From NCBI RefSeq assembly GCF_014193675.1, contig NZ_BLXZ01000010.1:124001-188000 (forward strand): 64,000 nucleotides of DNA. The letters run 5' to 3'. The position numbers and the translations under genes are program-made. The notes under the pieces are model-generated. The model did no database searches and was not told the DNA's origin. It saw only the letters and a list, made by a program, of their open reading frames with translations. Origin of the DNA: Geomonas limicola. GTDB taxonomy: Bacteria > Desulfobacterota > Desulfuromonadia > Geobacterales > Geobacteraceae. Below, piece by piece: positions 24,429 through 33,265 of this stretch (positions within the stretch are counted from its first letter, which is position 1; each line of letters opens with the position of its first letter).

Positions 24429-25439
24429 ATGTGCGTCGACTGCGGTTGCGCTCCCCCTGACCACCATCACGATCATGACCATGACCACCACCACGGTCAC
24501 GAGCACCGCCATGGCCACAAGCACGATCATGGCGATGGTCACAGCCACGATCACGAACACAGCCACTACCATAAGCACGATCATGACCATGGGCAGGGTG
24601 AGGATCACGACCACGCTCATGAACATCATAAAGAGAAGCACGGTCATGGCCACGATCACCACCATGGCGATCATGAACACGGCCACGACCACAAGCATCA
24701 CCACCATGACGGCAAGCACCACCACCATCATGAGGGGAAGCACCACCATCACGAGGCGCCGGCGGCCCAGCCCGACCCCCCCAGGAAGGTGGTCATCGAG
24801 ACCGACATCCTGGCGAAGAACAACCGGATGGCCCAGGCGAACCGTGCCCTGTTCCAGTCCAAGGGGCTCTTCGTCCTGAACCTGGTGAGCTCCCCGGGGT
24901 CGGGGAAGACCACCATCCTGGAAAGGACCCTGAAGGACCTCTCCGGCTCCTGCCGCGCGGCGGTCGTCGAGGGTGACCAGCAGACTGACAACGACGCGGT
25001 CAGGATCGCCGCCACCGGCGTACCGGTGAAGCAGGTGAATACCGGCCAGGGATGCCACCTGGATGCCCACATGGTGCTGCACGCCACCGACACTTTCGAC
25101 CTCGACGACCTGGATCTCTTGCTGATCGAGAACGTGGGGAACCTGGTATGCCCGGCCTCCTTCGACCTGGGCGAGCACCACAAGGTGGTGGTGTTGAGCG
25201 TGACCGAGGGCGAGGACAAGCCGCTCAAGTACCCGCAGATGTTCCACGCGGCCGACATCATGCTGCTCAACAAGGTCGACCTGCTGCCGCACCTCGACTT
25301 CGACGTCGAGGCCTGCAAGGAGATGGCGCGCCGGGTCTCCCCGGGTATCACCATCTTCGAGGTCTCCAGCCGTACCGGCGAGGGGATGGACGCCTGGTAC
25401 TCCTGGCTCCAGGAAGGTATCGCCAAGGCGCGCGGCTAG
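24429..25439 (+). CDS. hypB: HypB nickel-binding GTPase with giant His tract
   Basis: 336 residues. The start ATG gives MCVDCGC, the N-terminal high-affinity nickel motif (CxxCGC). Residues 11-109 hold 51 histidines interleaved with Asp, Glu, Gly and Lys, ending in runs of four and five His. The GTPase domain follows, with P-loop SSPGSGKTT at 154-162, EGDQQTDND, metal-site GCHLD, and NKVDLL (G4). HypB delivers nickel to HypA and the large subunit; His-rich HypB proteins also store nickel. The tract here is unusually long. The encoding DNA is a low-complexity CAC/CAT/GAC mix prone to slippage. Confidence 0.95.
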   Translation: MCVDCGCAPPDHHHDHDHDHHHGHEHRHGHKHDHGDGHSHDHEHSHYHKHDHDHGQGEDHDHAHEHHKEKHGHGHDHHHGDHEHGHDHKHHHHDGKHHHHHEGKHHHHEAPAAQPDPPRKVVIETDILAKNNRMAQANRALFQSKGLFVLNLVSSPGSGKTTILERTLKDLSGSCRAAVVEGDQQTDNDAVRIAATGVPVKQVNTGQGCHLDAHMVLHATDTFDLDDLDLLLIENVGNLVCPASFDLGEHHKVVVLSVTEGEDKPLKYPQMFHAADIMLLNKVDLLPHLDFDVEACKEMARRVSPGITIFEVSSRTGEGMDAWYSWLQEGIAKARG

Positions 25440-25455
25440 CGCCCGAGGGACGCTC

Positions 25456-27741
25456 ATGAACCGCAAGCGCGCCAGCATCGAGATCGAGGGGATCGTACAG
25501 GGGGTGGGTTTCCGCCCCTTCGTCTACCGGCTTGCCGGGCGCTTCGGTCTCTCCGGCTGGGTGCGCAACACCGGACGCGGGGTCCAGATCGAGGCGGAGG
25601 GGGGCGGTGAGGAGCTGGATGCCTTCTGCCAGGCCCTCAAAAACGAGGCGCCGCCGCTTGCCGTGATCAGTGCGTTTCGGGTGGTTCCCGCCATTCCCCA
25701 GGGGGGCACCGGGTTCACCATTGAGCAGAGCGCCAAGGTGAAAAGCGGCGGGCAGGTCTCGCCGGACTGCGAGGTCTGCGACGACTGCCTCGCCGAGATG
25801 TCGGATCCCGCCAACCGCCGCTACCGCTATCCCTTCATCAACTGCACCAACTGCGGTCCGCGCTACTCGATCATCACCGGCATCCCCTACGACCGACCCG
25901 CCACCACCATGGCAAGCTTCCCGATGTGCCCGGAGTGCCTCGCCGAGTACCACGATCCCATGAACCGGCGCTTCCACGCCCAGCCCAACGCCTGCCCGGT
26001 CTGCGGGCCGCAGCTGAGCCTCTGCGACGCCGCGGGGACGCCGGTTGCCGGCGATCCCCTCGACGAGACGCTCGCGGCGCTTGCGGCGGGGAAGATCGTC
26101 GCGGTGAAGGGGGTAGGGGGGTACCACCTGGCGGTGGACGCCTTGAACGAGGAGGCGGTGGCGCGCCTGCGTCAGCGCAAGAAGCGCGACGAGAAGCCCT
26201 TTGCGCTTTTGGCGACGGACCTCGATGCGGTGCGGCGCCTGGTGCACTGCTCGGAACTCGAGGGGCGGCTTTTGACCGGGGTCGAGCGCCCCATCGTCCT
26301 GATGCGCAAGCTGGAGGGTAACCCGGTAAGCCCGCAGGTCGCGCCGCGTAACGGCTGGTTCGGGATCATGCTCCCGGGAAACCCCCTGCAGCACCTTTTG
26401 ATCCAGGGATGCGCCGGTCCCCTGGTGATGACCAGCGGCAACCTGTCCGACGAGCCGATAGCCCACCTGGACCAGGACGCCCTGGAGCGGCTGGCGAGCA
26501 TCGCCGACCTGTTCCTCACCCACAACCGCGAGATCCACACCCGCACCGACGACTCGGTGCTGCGCCTGAGCCTCGGAGAACCGCTCTTCTTCCGGCGCTC
26601 CCGCGGCTACGTGCCGCGCAGCGTCATGCTGCAGCAGGCGGAGGCGAACGTGCTGGCGGTGGGTGCCGAACTGAAGGGGACCATCTGCCTGACCCGGGAC
26701 GGCCGCGGCTACCTGAGCCAGCATATCGGCGACCTGAAGAACGCCTCTACCCTGCAGTCCCTCGAGGAAACGGTAGCGCACCTGGGGCGGCTTTTAGAGG
26801 TGACACCCGAGGTGGTGGTCCACGACCTGCACCCGGATTACCTCTCCACCGGTTTCGCCGAAAAGCTCGACCTGCCGCGCCTCGGGGTGCAGCACCACCA
26901 CGCCCACCTCGCCTCCTGCATGGCGGAGAACCACCTGGAGGGTGAGCTGATCGGGGTGATCCTGGACGGCACCGGCTACGGTGAGGACGGCGCCATCTGG
27001 GGCGGGGAGTTCCTCCTCGGCGGTTACGAGAGCTTCGAGCGGCGCGGCCACTTCAAGTACCTGCGGCTTCCCGGCGGCGACGCCGCGGTGAAGGAGCCGT
27101 TCCGCATGGCGCTTTCCACGCTCTACGACTGCTTCGGGGCGGGGCTCTTCCAGAAGATGCCGGCGCACCTCCCGGAGCTGAGCGCCATGGAGCGCTCCCT
27201 GTTTCTGAAGATGCTGGAGCGCGGCATCAACTCGCCGCTCACCTCGAGCTGCGGCCGGCTCTTCGATGCGGTGGCGGCGCTGGTCGGGGTACGCAACCGG
27301 ATCAGCTACGAAGGGCAGGCGGCGATCGAGCTGGAGGCCCAGGCCGAGGGGGGGCGTGCGGTCTGGAGCTACCCGTTCCTGGTCTCCGATGCCCCCTGCC
27401 ACCAGGTCGATTTCGCCCCGATGATCGCGGCCTTGGTTGCCGACGTCGCGGCGGGGCTGGACCGCTCCGAGCTGGCGCGCGCCTTCCACCGCACCGTGGC
27501 GGAGGCCGTCGTCGAGGTCTGCAGCCGGATCCGCCGGGAAAGCTGCCGGGACCGGGTGGTGCTCTCCGGCGGGGTGTTCCAGAACCGGCTCTTGACCGAG
27601 GAGACCGCCACCCTGCTGAACCAGGCGGGCTTTACCACCTACTGCCACCGTTTGGTGCCGCCCAACGACGGCGGGATCGCACTGGGGCAGGCAGCCATCG
27701 CGGCGCGGCGCTGGCGACCGGACCCCCCCGAGGCGGCCTGA
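25456..27741 (+). CDS. hypF: Carbamoyltransferase HypF
   Basis: 761 residues, full length. Domains in order are: acylphosphatase (GIVQGVGFRPFVYRLA, about 10-95), two zinc-finger modules (CEVCDDCL...CTNCG and CPECL...CPVCG, about 110-190), YrdC-like (about 205-390), and a Kae1-like C-terminal domain with VQHHHAHLASCMAEN and a GGVFQN ATP-site motif. It turns carbamoyl phosphate into a carbamoyl group carried on the HypE C-terminal cysteine, the source of the cyanide ligands. It starts 16 bases after hypB. Confidence 0.96.
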   Translation: MNRKRASIEIEGIVQGVGFRPFVYRLAGRFGLSGWVRNTGRGVQIEAEGGGEELDAFCQALKNEAPPLAVISAFRVVPAIPQGGTGFTIEQSAKVKSGGQVSPDCEVCDDCLAEMSDPANRRYRYPFINCTNCGPRYSIITGIPYDRPATTMASFPMCPECLAEYHDPMNRRFHAQPNACPVCGPQLSLCDAAGTPVAGDPLDETLAALAAGKIVAVKGVGGYHLAVDALNEEAVARLRQRKKRDEKPFALLATDLDAVRRLVHCSELEGRLLTGVERPIVLMRKLEGNPVSPQVAPRNGWFGIMLPGNPLQHLLIQGCAGPLVMTSGNLSDEPIAHLDQDALERLASIADLFLTHNREIHTRTDDSVLRLSLGEPLFFRRSRGYVPRSVMLQQAEANVLAVGAELKGTICLTRDGRGYLSQHIGDLKNASTLQSLEETVAHLGRLLEVTPEVVVHDLHPDYLSTGFAEKLDLPRLGVQHHHAHLASCMAENHLEGELIGVILDGTGYGEDGAIWGGEFLLGGYESFERRGHFKYLRLPGGDAAVKEPFRMALSTLYDCFGAGLFQKMPAHLPELSAMERSLFLKMLERGINSPLTSSCGRLFDAVAALVGVRNRISYEGQAAIELEAQAEGGRAVWSYPFLVSDAPCHQVDFAPMIAALVADVAAGLDRSELARAFHRTVAEAVVEVCSRIRRESCRDRVVLSGGVFQNRLLTEETATLLNQAGFTTYCHRLVPPNDGGIALGQAAIAARRWRPDPPEAA

Positions 27742-27811
27742 ACCGTCGGCGCCTCCGTCGCAAACCATTCACTTTCACGCGTGCCCGGTGCACGAACAAG
27801 GGAGTTAGCTT

Positions 27812-28042
27812 ATGTGTGTTGGAGTTCCCATGCAGGTAATCAGTATCGACGGCGATCAGGCCGTGGCCGAGGTCGACGGCGTGAAGCGCGAGGCGAGCCT
27901 CATGCTTTTGAACGATGAGGTGACGGTGGGTGATTTCGTGATCGTCCACGCCGGGTTTGCCATCTCCAAGCTGGACGAGGAGGATGCCCGGGAGACCCTG
28001 GCCCTGATGCGCGAGGTGTTCACGCCGGAGAGCATGGGATGA
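27812..28042 (+). CDS. hypC: Hydrogenase assembly chaperone HypC
   Basis: 76 residues beginning MCVGVPMQV; Cys2 (after Met removal) binds the iron precursor and the large subunit. It has the small beta-barrel typical of HypC/HupF. It shuttles Fe(CN)2CO between HypD and HybC. ATGA overlap with hypD implies coupled translation. Confidence 0.95.
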   Translation: MCVGVPMQVISIDGDQAVAEVDGVKREASLMLLNDEVTVGDFVIVHAGFAISKLDEEDARETLALMREVFTPESMG

Positions 28043-29130
28043 ACTACCTCGACCAGTTTCGCGACAAGGAGATCGTCAAGGGGCTGGCCCGGCGCATCAC
28101 CGAATTGACCGCCGGTCTGAGCGAGCCGCTCACCTTCATGGAAGTCTGCGGCACCCACACCATGGCGATCTACCAGTTCGGCCTGCGCACGCTCTTGCCC
28201 CCCCAGGTGCGGCTCATCTCGGGTCCGGGGTGCCCGGTCTGCGTCACCCCCAACGGCTACCTGGACCGCGCGCTCGCCTTGAGCCGGCTCTCCGACGTGA
28301 TCATCACCACCTTCGGCGACATGCTCCGGGTGCCCGGCTCCAGCTCTTCGCTCATGGAGGAGCGTGCCAAGGGCGCCGACGTGCGCATCGTCTACTCGCC
28401 GCTCGATGCCGTGCAGATCGCGATTAAGAACCCGTCTAAGCGGGTGATCTTCCTCGGCGTCGGCTTCGAGACCACGGCGCCCACCATCGCCGGAAGCATC
28501 CTGAGCGCCCAGAAACTCGGGCTTACCAACTACTTCGTGCTTGCCTCGCACAAGACCATGCCCCAGCCGATGGGGATCCTCTCGGCAGATCCGGAACTCT
28601 CGGTGGACGGCTACCTCTGCCCCGCGCACGTGAGCGCCATTATCGGTGGCAACGCCTACCGGTTCCTCTGCGAGGAGTACGGGGTCCCCTGCGTGGTCAC
28701 CGGGTTCGAGCCGGCCGACGTGCTGCAGGGTGTCGAGATGCTGGTCAGGCAGCGCCTGGCCGGCGAGGCCAAGGTGGAGATCCAGTATTCGCGGGTGGTG
28801 AGCTGGGAGGGGAACCCCAAGGCCCAGGCAATTCTGGCGGAGGTCTTCACCCCCTTCGATGCCGACTGGCGCGGCATCGGGGTACTCCCGGGATCCGGGT
28901 TGAAGATCGCCGAGCGCTACGCGGCATTCGATGCCGAGCGGGCCATCCCGGTCGAGGTGGAGCCGCTCAAGGAGCACCGCGGCTGCCTGTGCGGCGAGAT
29001 CCTCAAAGGGAAGGTGTCGCCGTTTGACTGCCCGCTGTTCGGCAAGGCCTGCACCCCGGAGTCCCCGGTGGGAGCCTGCATGGTCTCCTCCGAGGGGACC
29101 TGCGCCGCGGCCTACAAGTACGGCAGGTAG
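28039..29130 (+). CDS. hypD: Hydrogenase Fe-ligand assembly protein HypD
   Basis: 363 residues. Signature segments are FMEVCGTHTMAIYQFG, SGPGCPVCVTP with the catalytic cysteines, TTFGDMLRVPGS, and a C-terminal [4Fe-4S] cysteine set (CLCGEIL...CPLFGKAC...PVGACMVSSEGTCAAAYKY). It is the scaffold on which CN and CO are added to iron together with HypC and HypE. It overlaps hypC by 4 bases. Confidence 0.96.
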   Translation: MNYLDQFRDKEIVKGLARRITELTAGLSEPLTFMEVCGTHTMAIYQFGLRTLLPPQVRLISGPGCPVCVTPNGYLDRALALSRLSDVIITTFGDMLRVPGSSSSLMEERAKGADVRIVYSPLDAVQIAIKNPSKRVIFLGVGFETTAPTIAGSILSAQKLGLTNYFVLASHKTMPQPMGILSADPELSVDGYLCPAHVSAIIGGNAYRFLCEEYGVPCVVTGFEPADVLQGVEMLVRQRLAGEAKVEIQYSRVVSWEGNPKAQAILAEVFTPFDADWRGIGVLPGSGLKIAERYAAFDAERAIPVEVEPLKEHRGCLCGEILKGKVSPFDCPLFGKACTPESPVGACMVSSEGTCAAAYKYGR

Positions 29131-29143
29131 CACCCCAAAACTG

Positions 29144-29172
29144 ATCGGTCCTATCCGACCGGTCGGACCGAT
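29144..29172 (+). repeat. Hairpin in the hypD-hypE gap
   Basis: ATCGGTCC (29144-29151) pairs perfectly with GGACCGAT (29165-29172) around a 13-base loop. No T run follows. It may be a processing or translational element of the hyp transcript; its arms end 9 bases before the hypE ribosome site. Confidence 0.35.
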
Positions 29173-29193
29173 GAACACGATAAGGAGCACCGC

Positions 29194-30204
29194 TTGAACA
29201 ACGATCTCATTCTCCTGGGCCACGGCAGCGGCGGCAAGCTGTCGCACCAGCTGCTGGACGACCTGATCATCGCCAAACTCTCCCGCACCCCGGTGCGCGG
29301 CCAGAACGACGCCGCGCTGGTGGAGCTCGCCGGCGCCAAGCTCGCCTTCACCACCGACTCCTACGTGGTGGATCCCATCTTTTTCCCGGGGGGGAACATC
29401 GGCGACCTTGCCGTGAACGGCACCGTGAACGACCTCGCCATGATGGGCGCGTGCCCCCGCTTCTTAAGCGTGGGGCTCATCCTCGAGGAAGGGTTCTCCA
29501 AGGCGGAACTCGCCGCCATCCTGGACTCGATGGCTGCCGCGGCCGAGAGCGCCGGGGTGAGCATCGTCACCGGCGACACCAAGGTGGTGCCCAAGGGGAA
29601 GGGAGACCGCATCTTCATCAACACCTCGGGGATCGGCGTCATCGAGCACACCCTCACCATCGACGGCGCCTCGGCCCAGCCCGGCGACCAGGTCTTGGTG
29701 AACGGCAGCATCGGCGACCACGGGATCGCGGTACTCTCGGCCCGCGAGGGGCTGGAGATCGACAGCGGCATCGTCACCGATTCCGCGGCGCTCAACGGCC
29801 TGGTCCAGGAACTGCTCGCCCTGGGCGAGTCGCTGCACGTCTTGCGCGATCCTACCCGCGGCGGGGTGGCCACCACGCTCAAGGAGATCGCTGCACAGTC
29901 GGAGGTGAACATCGTCCTAGACGAGGAAAGCCTGCCGATCAATTTGGGGGTCAAAGGGGTCTGCTCGATTCTCGGGCTGGATCCGCTCTACGTGGCGAAC
30001 GAGGGGAAACTTTTGGCAATCGTGGCACCGGAGCGTGCCGGGGAGGCTCTGGAGATCATGCGGCGCCACCCGCTCGGGAAAGACGCCGCTGTCATCGGGG
30101 AAGTGACCGGGACCGCCGACGGGCGGGTTCAGATGCGGACCTCGGTGGGCGGCCTGCGGGGGGTCGAGATGCTGGCCGGCGAACAACTGCCACGCATCTG
30201 CTGA
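29194..30204 (+). CDS. hypE: Carbamoyl dehydratase HypE
   Basis: 336 residues from a TTG start with AAGGAG six bases upstream; the ATG at 29171 is out of frame. It is a PurM-like ATP enzyme: GHGSGGKLSHQL at the N-terminus, DAALVELAG, and GGNIGDLAVNGTVNDLAMMGA. The C-terminus is the invariant PRIC; the last cysteine accepts the carbamoyl group from HypF and dehydrates it to thiocyanate. It is the last gene of the hydrogenase island. Confidence 0.95.
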   Translation: MNNDLILLGHGSGGKLSHQLLDDLIIAKLSRTPVRGQNDAALVELAGAKLAFTTDSYVVDPIFFPGGNIGDLAVNGTVNDLAMMGACPRFLSVGLILEEGFSKAELAAILDSMAAAAESAGVSIVTGDTKVVPKGKGDRIFINTSGIGVIEHTLTIDGASAQPGDQVLVNGSIGDHGIAVLSAREGLEIDSGIVTDSAALNGLVQELLALGESLHVLRDPTRGGVATTLKEIAAQSEVNIVLDEESLPINLGVKGVCSILGLDPLYVANEGKLLAIVAPERAGEALEIMRRHPLGKDAAVIGEVTGTADGRVQMRTSVGGLRGVEMLAGEQLPRIC

Positions 30205-30234
30205 CCCCCGAAGAACCGGAAAACCTGGCCCTCC

Positions 30235-30507
30235 TCAATCGAGGAGGGTCTTCTCGAACTGCAGACCCATGCCGCGGTCGGTAACCCGTACCACCTTCGC
30301 CTTGAGGTCGCAGAGGATCTGCGGCGTCAGGGTGTGGTAGATGGTGACCGACACCTTGTCCTCGATCTCCATCTTGCGCGTCGAGGTCACAAAAACCCCC
30401 TTCATGCTGAGGTTCTCCACTTCGGCTTCGACCATCTCGTCATCCACATGGATGTTCGCCTTCGCATGCAGTGCCAGCCTGGCAAAATTCCGTTTCTCCT
30501 TGTACAT
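30235..30507 (-). CDS. PilZ-domain protein
   Basis: 90 residues, ATG 30507 with GGGAGG upstream. The c-di-GMP motifs are RNFAR (RxxxR, residues 6-10) and NLSMKG (NxSxxG). It is a single-domain effector, convergent with hypE and only 30 bases away, so there is little room for a terminator. It is the second PilZ gene in the window. Confidence 0.87.
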   Translation of the reverse strand: MYKEKRNFARLALHAKANIHVDDEMVEAEVENLSMKGVFVTSTRKMEIEDKVSVTIYHTLTPQILCDLKAKVVRVTDRGMGLQFEKTLLD

Positions 30508-30810
30508 CGGCCCTCCCGCGTGACAGCAAAAGTAGGGTTTCGTGGCGCCAAATCGACCTTGATTAGTCTAATCTAATAAAGTCTGATTGCAAGCGGCGTG
30601 GTCTGAAAAGATAAAGCTGCACTGCTGCTGATTCGAGCGGCGCCGATGCTCGCATGAGTCAGCTGACTCTTGCGGTTTAATCTCGTTCTCATGGGGAAAA
30701 CCTGCCCCTGGTGGGACGCGGGCGGGGGGGAGGCGGAGAAGGGGCGTAAGGCTTCGGTGGGATCCGTGTGGTACGGCGGTTTAGGGTGGGGGGGCCGAGA
30801 ACCTGGCGTC
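30508..30810. other. Intergenic region, no feature seen
   Basis: 303 bases. The 30508-30690 half is AT-richer and probably carries the promoter of the PilZ gene. The 30690-30810 half is very G-rich on the plus strand (C-rich on the minus). I see no gene, clear terminator or repeat. Confidence 0.4.
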
Positions 30811-31680
30811 TCAGGCCCCTTGAACGCTGCGGGTTAGGGCGGCCGTGTTGCGGGATCTCACCTTTTGCACCAGCTCGAAAGCGCGCTTGACCCGGGCCAC
30901 CATCCGGACCGTGGTCATCGGCTTGCCGATGAAGTCGTGGAACCCTGACTTGAGCGCGCGGTGTTCCTCTTCCGGCGAGGCCTTGGCGCTCAACAGGATC
31001 ATCGGGATGTGCGCGGACGCCGGGTTGGCCTTGATGGCACGCATCAGGCCGTAGCCGTCCAGCTTGGGCATTGCCGAGTCGCACAGGATCAGGTCCGGTT
31101 GCTCGGCGAAGGTGGCGCGCAGCCCTTCGACGCCGTCGCCCGCGGTAAGCACCTGGTACCCCTCGCTGCGCAGTGCGGAGCTGATGAGGTCGGTGATCTC
31201 TTGCGAATCGTCGACCACCAGCACAGTCAACTGGCAGTTTTCGGCGCACTCGTCACGCAGGTAGTGCTGACGCAACGCATCCAGGATCGCCGCGCGGGTG
31301 GCGAGCACCGGAACGATGCGCAGCGCGGTCTTCGCTTCCAGAAGGTCGATGGTCTCCTGGTCGAAGGGGTCGGTGATGGCAAGGGTCAGTTTGCCGTCTT
31401 CATGGCGTAGCGGAAAGACCAGCTTTTGCAGGGCGATCTCCTGGGGGATCAACTCGAGCAGCGCCTCGGGGATCTGGTGGCAGGCCGTGTCGCCCAGGGT
31501 CTGGAAGCCGAACTGGCGGGCCAGTGCCTCCACCAGTTCCTCCTGGTAGACCACCCCCATCTCGTCGAGTACGGCTCCTAATTTTTTGCCGGTACCCTGC
31601 TGTCTGATGAGAGCGCGCTCCAAGGTCTTCGCCGTTATGATGCCGGATTCAACCAACAATTCGCCGAGGTGCTTTTTCAT
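30811..31680 (-). CDS. MshEN/GspE-N domain fused to receiver domain
   Basis: 289 residues, ATG 31680. The first 155 residues resemble the GspE/PilB N-terminal module, found twice over (HLGELLVESGIITAKTLERALIRQQ, then KLGAVLDEMG, and a second lobe ending before residue 150). This module binds c-di-GMP in some ATPases (MshEN); here the usual Arg before LG is His. Residues 158-275 are a canonical receiver: VVDDSQE acid pair, Asp in LILCDSAMPKLDG, Lys in FIGKPM. There is no ATPase or output domain, so it is probably an adaptor joining phosphorylation and nucleotide or pilus signals. Confidence 0.8.
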   Translation of the reverse strand: MKKHLGELLVESGIITAKTLERALIRQQGTGKKLGAVLDEMGVVYQEELVEALARQFGFQTLGDTACHQIPEALLELIPQEIALQKLVFPLRHEDGKLTLAITDPFDQETIDLLEAKTALRIVPVLATRAAILDALRQHYLRDECAENCQLTVLVVDDSQEITDLISSALRSEGYQVLTAGDGVEGLRATFAEQPDLILCDSAMPKLDGYGLMRAIKANPASAHIPMILLSAKASPEEEHRALKSGFHDFIGKPMTTVRMVARVKRAFELVQKVRSRNTAALTRSVQGA

Positions 31681-31749
31681 TATTATCCGGACCTTTTATT
31701 GTAATTAGAAATAACTCACCAAGAATATATCCTCTTTCCCGAAAATAGC

Positions 31750-31778
31750 AAAATAAAAAAGGCCCGTTTCCGGGCCTT
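31750..31778 (-). terminator. Terminator of the amt gene
   Basis: On the minus strand an 8-bp stem (AAGGCCCG/CGGGCCTT; 31771-31778 with 31759-31766) with a 4-base loop is followed by a T-rich tail. It ends the ammonium transporter transcript. Confidence 0.85.
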
Positions 31779-31805
31779 TCGGTGCTGCATTTGCTGAAGT
31801 AGTGC

Positions 31806-33026
31806 CTAGCGGATGCTGTCTTCCGGGTAGGCGCCGATGTTGTGGATGGAGAGGTCGGCACCGGCAAACTCGGCCTCCGGGTCGAGACGGATCCCCACGG
31901 TCTTGGCCAGGACGCCGTAGATGAGGAAGCCGTTCACCAGGGCGAAGACGATCGCGGAAACGGTGCCCAAGAGCTGGGAGACGAAGGTGACGCCGCCCAG
32001 TCCGCCCAGCGCCTCGCTGCCGAAGATACCGGCGGCGAGGCCGCCCCAGGAGCCGATAATCCCGTGCAGCGGCCAGACGCCGAGGACGTCGTCGATCTTG
32101 AGTTTTTCCTGCTCGATGTGAAAGCCGAAGACGAAGATGATCGAGGCGATGGCGCCGGTGACGAAGGCGGCCAGGGGGTGCATGATGTCGCTGCCGGCGC
32201 AGACCGCGATGAGGCCTGCCAGGGCGCCGTTGTGCACGAAACCGGGGTCGTTCTTGCTGGCAACGAGGGCTGCCAGGACGCCGCCCACCATGGCCATGAG
32301 CGAGTTGACCGCCACCACGCCGGAGATCTTTTCGAGGTGTCCGGCACTCATCACGTTGAAGCCGAACCACCCCACCGCGAGGATCCAGGAGCCCAGGGCC
32401 AGGAAGGGGATGTTGCTGACCGGGATCGGGTGCGACTTGCCGCGCACGTAACGCCCCATGCGGGGGCCGAGGATCAGGACGGCGGGGAGGGCGAGCCAGC
32501 CGCCGATGGAGTGCACCACGACCGAACCTGCGTAATCGTGGAACTCGGCGCCGCCCAGGGACTTGAAGACGTCCTGCAGGAGGGACATGTTCTTGCCCCA
32601 GATGAGCGATTCGAAGAGGGGGTAGCTAAGACCCGCGAAGACGGCGCCGGCGGTGACCTGGGGCCAGAACTTGGCGCGCTCGGCGATGCCGCCGGAGATG
32701 ATGGCGGGGATGCAGGCGGCGAAGCAGAGCAGGAAGAAGTAGTGGGTGATGTCGTAGCCCTGGTTCTCGCCCAGGATCTGCTTGACCGGCTTCAAAAAGC
32801 TGATGCCGTAGGCGATCGGGAAGCCGATGAGGAAGTAGACGACCGTGGAGACCGACCAGTCGGTGAGGATCTTCACGAAGGCGTTGACCTGGTTTTTCTT
32901 GCGGACCGTCCCCACCTCGAGAAAGGCGAAGCCGGCGTGCATGGCGAACACCATGACCGCGCCGAGCATGAGGAAAAGCACATCGCTGCTGTTGCCCAGT
33001 GGGGTCGTCATTGACATCCCGTTCAT
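31806..33026 (-). CDS. amt: Ammonium transporter
   Basis: 406 residues from ATG 33026 (GGAGG upstream). Eleven membrane helices are expected. Family landmarks include AMHAGFAFLEVGTVRKKN, FFLLCFAACIPAIISGG, the pore His in SVVVHSIGGW and PLHGIIGSWGG near the second pore His. It moves ammonium/ammonia inward at low concentration. Amt genes usually sit beside glnK; no PII gene is adjacent here. The RpoN-type promoter and three phased upstream sites point to nitrogen control by NtrC or a similar activator. Confidence 0.95.
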   Translation of the reverse strand: MNGMSMTTPLGNSSDVLFLMLGAVMVFAMHAGFAFLEVGTVRKKNQVNAFVKILTDWSVSTVVYFLIGFPIAYGISFLKPVKQILGENQGYDITHYFFLLCFAACIPAIISGGIAERAKFWPQVTAGAVFAGLSYPLFESLIWGKNMSLLQDVFKSLGGAEFHDYAGSVVVHSIGGWLALPAVLILGPRMGRYVRGKSHPIPVSNIPFLALGSWILAVGWFGFNVMSAGHLEKISGVVAVNSLMAMVGGVLAALVASKNDPGFVHNGALAGLIAVCAGSDIMHPLAAFVTGAIASIIFVFGFHIEQEKLKIDDVLGVWPLHGIIGSWGGLAAGIFGSEALGGLGGVTFVSQLLGTVSAIVFALVNGFLIYGVLAKTVGIRLDPEAEFAGADLSIHNIGAYPEDSIR

Positions 33027-33083
33027 TGAGTTACCTCCGTTGGTAAATGGCCAGGTCAGCACTGACCAAGGCGCCCAGAGACA

Positions 33084-33099
33084 GCAAGCTTCCTGCCAA
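33084..33099 (-). promoter_or_regulatory. Sigma-54-type promoter of amt
   Basis: Read on the minus strand, TTGGCAGG-N4-TTGC matches the -24/-12 consensus with one mismatch and exact spacing, about 57 bases before the amt start codon. Confidence 0.75.
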
Positions 33100-33141
33100 G
33101 TTGCTAACCTGCTGGAATGTCGTGAGGGCACCTGTCGCTGT

Positions 33142-33200
33142 CGCCTAATTAAACGGCAGGGCTGCCTATTTGCTGGGCGTTCATGCCTAATGAATGGGCA
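33142..33200 (-). promoter_or_regulatory. Three 17-bp dyads at 21-bp spacing (activator sites)
   Basis: CGCCTAATTAAACGGCA (33142-33158), TGCCTATTTGCTGGGCG (33163-33179) and TGCCTAATGAATGGGCA (33184-33200) share the pattern TGCC-N9-GGCA. They start exactly 21 bases apart, two helical turns. They lie 43-116 bases upstream of the amt -24 element. The 17-bp length and TGC/GCA ends resemble NtrC sites. Confidence 0.6.
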
Positions 33201-33265
33201 GTGAATAGGGGTTGACCTCCCCTGCGGCACGGGGTACATTCAACCGGTTTCCAGAGGGAGGAGTC

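Noticed and set aside
24345..25478. Minus-strand frame with a valine/methionine-rich stretch opposite hypB
   Set aside because: It is the antisense of the histidine tract (CAC/CAT read as GTG/ATG), so the apparent membrane-like sequence is an artefact.
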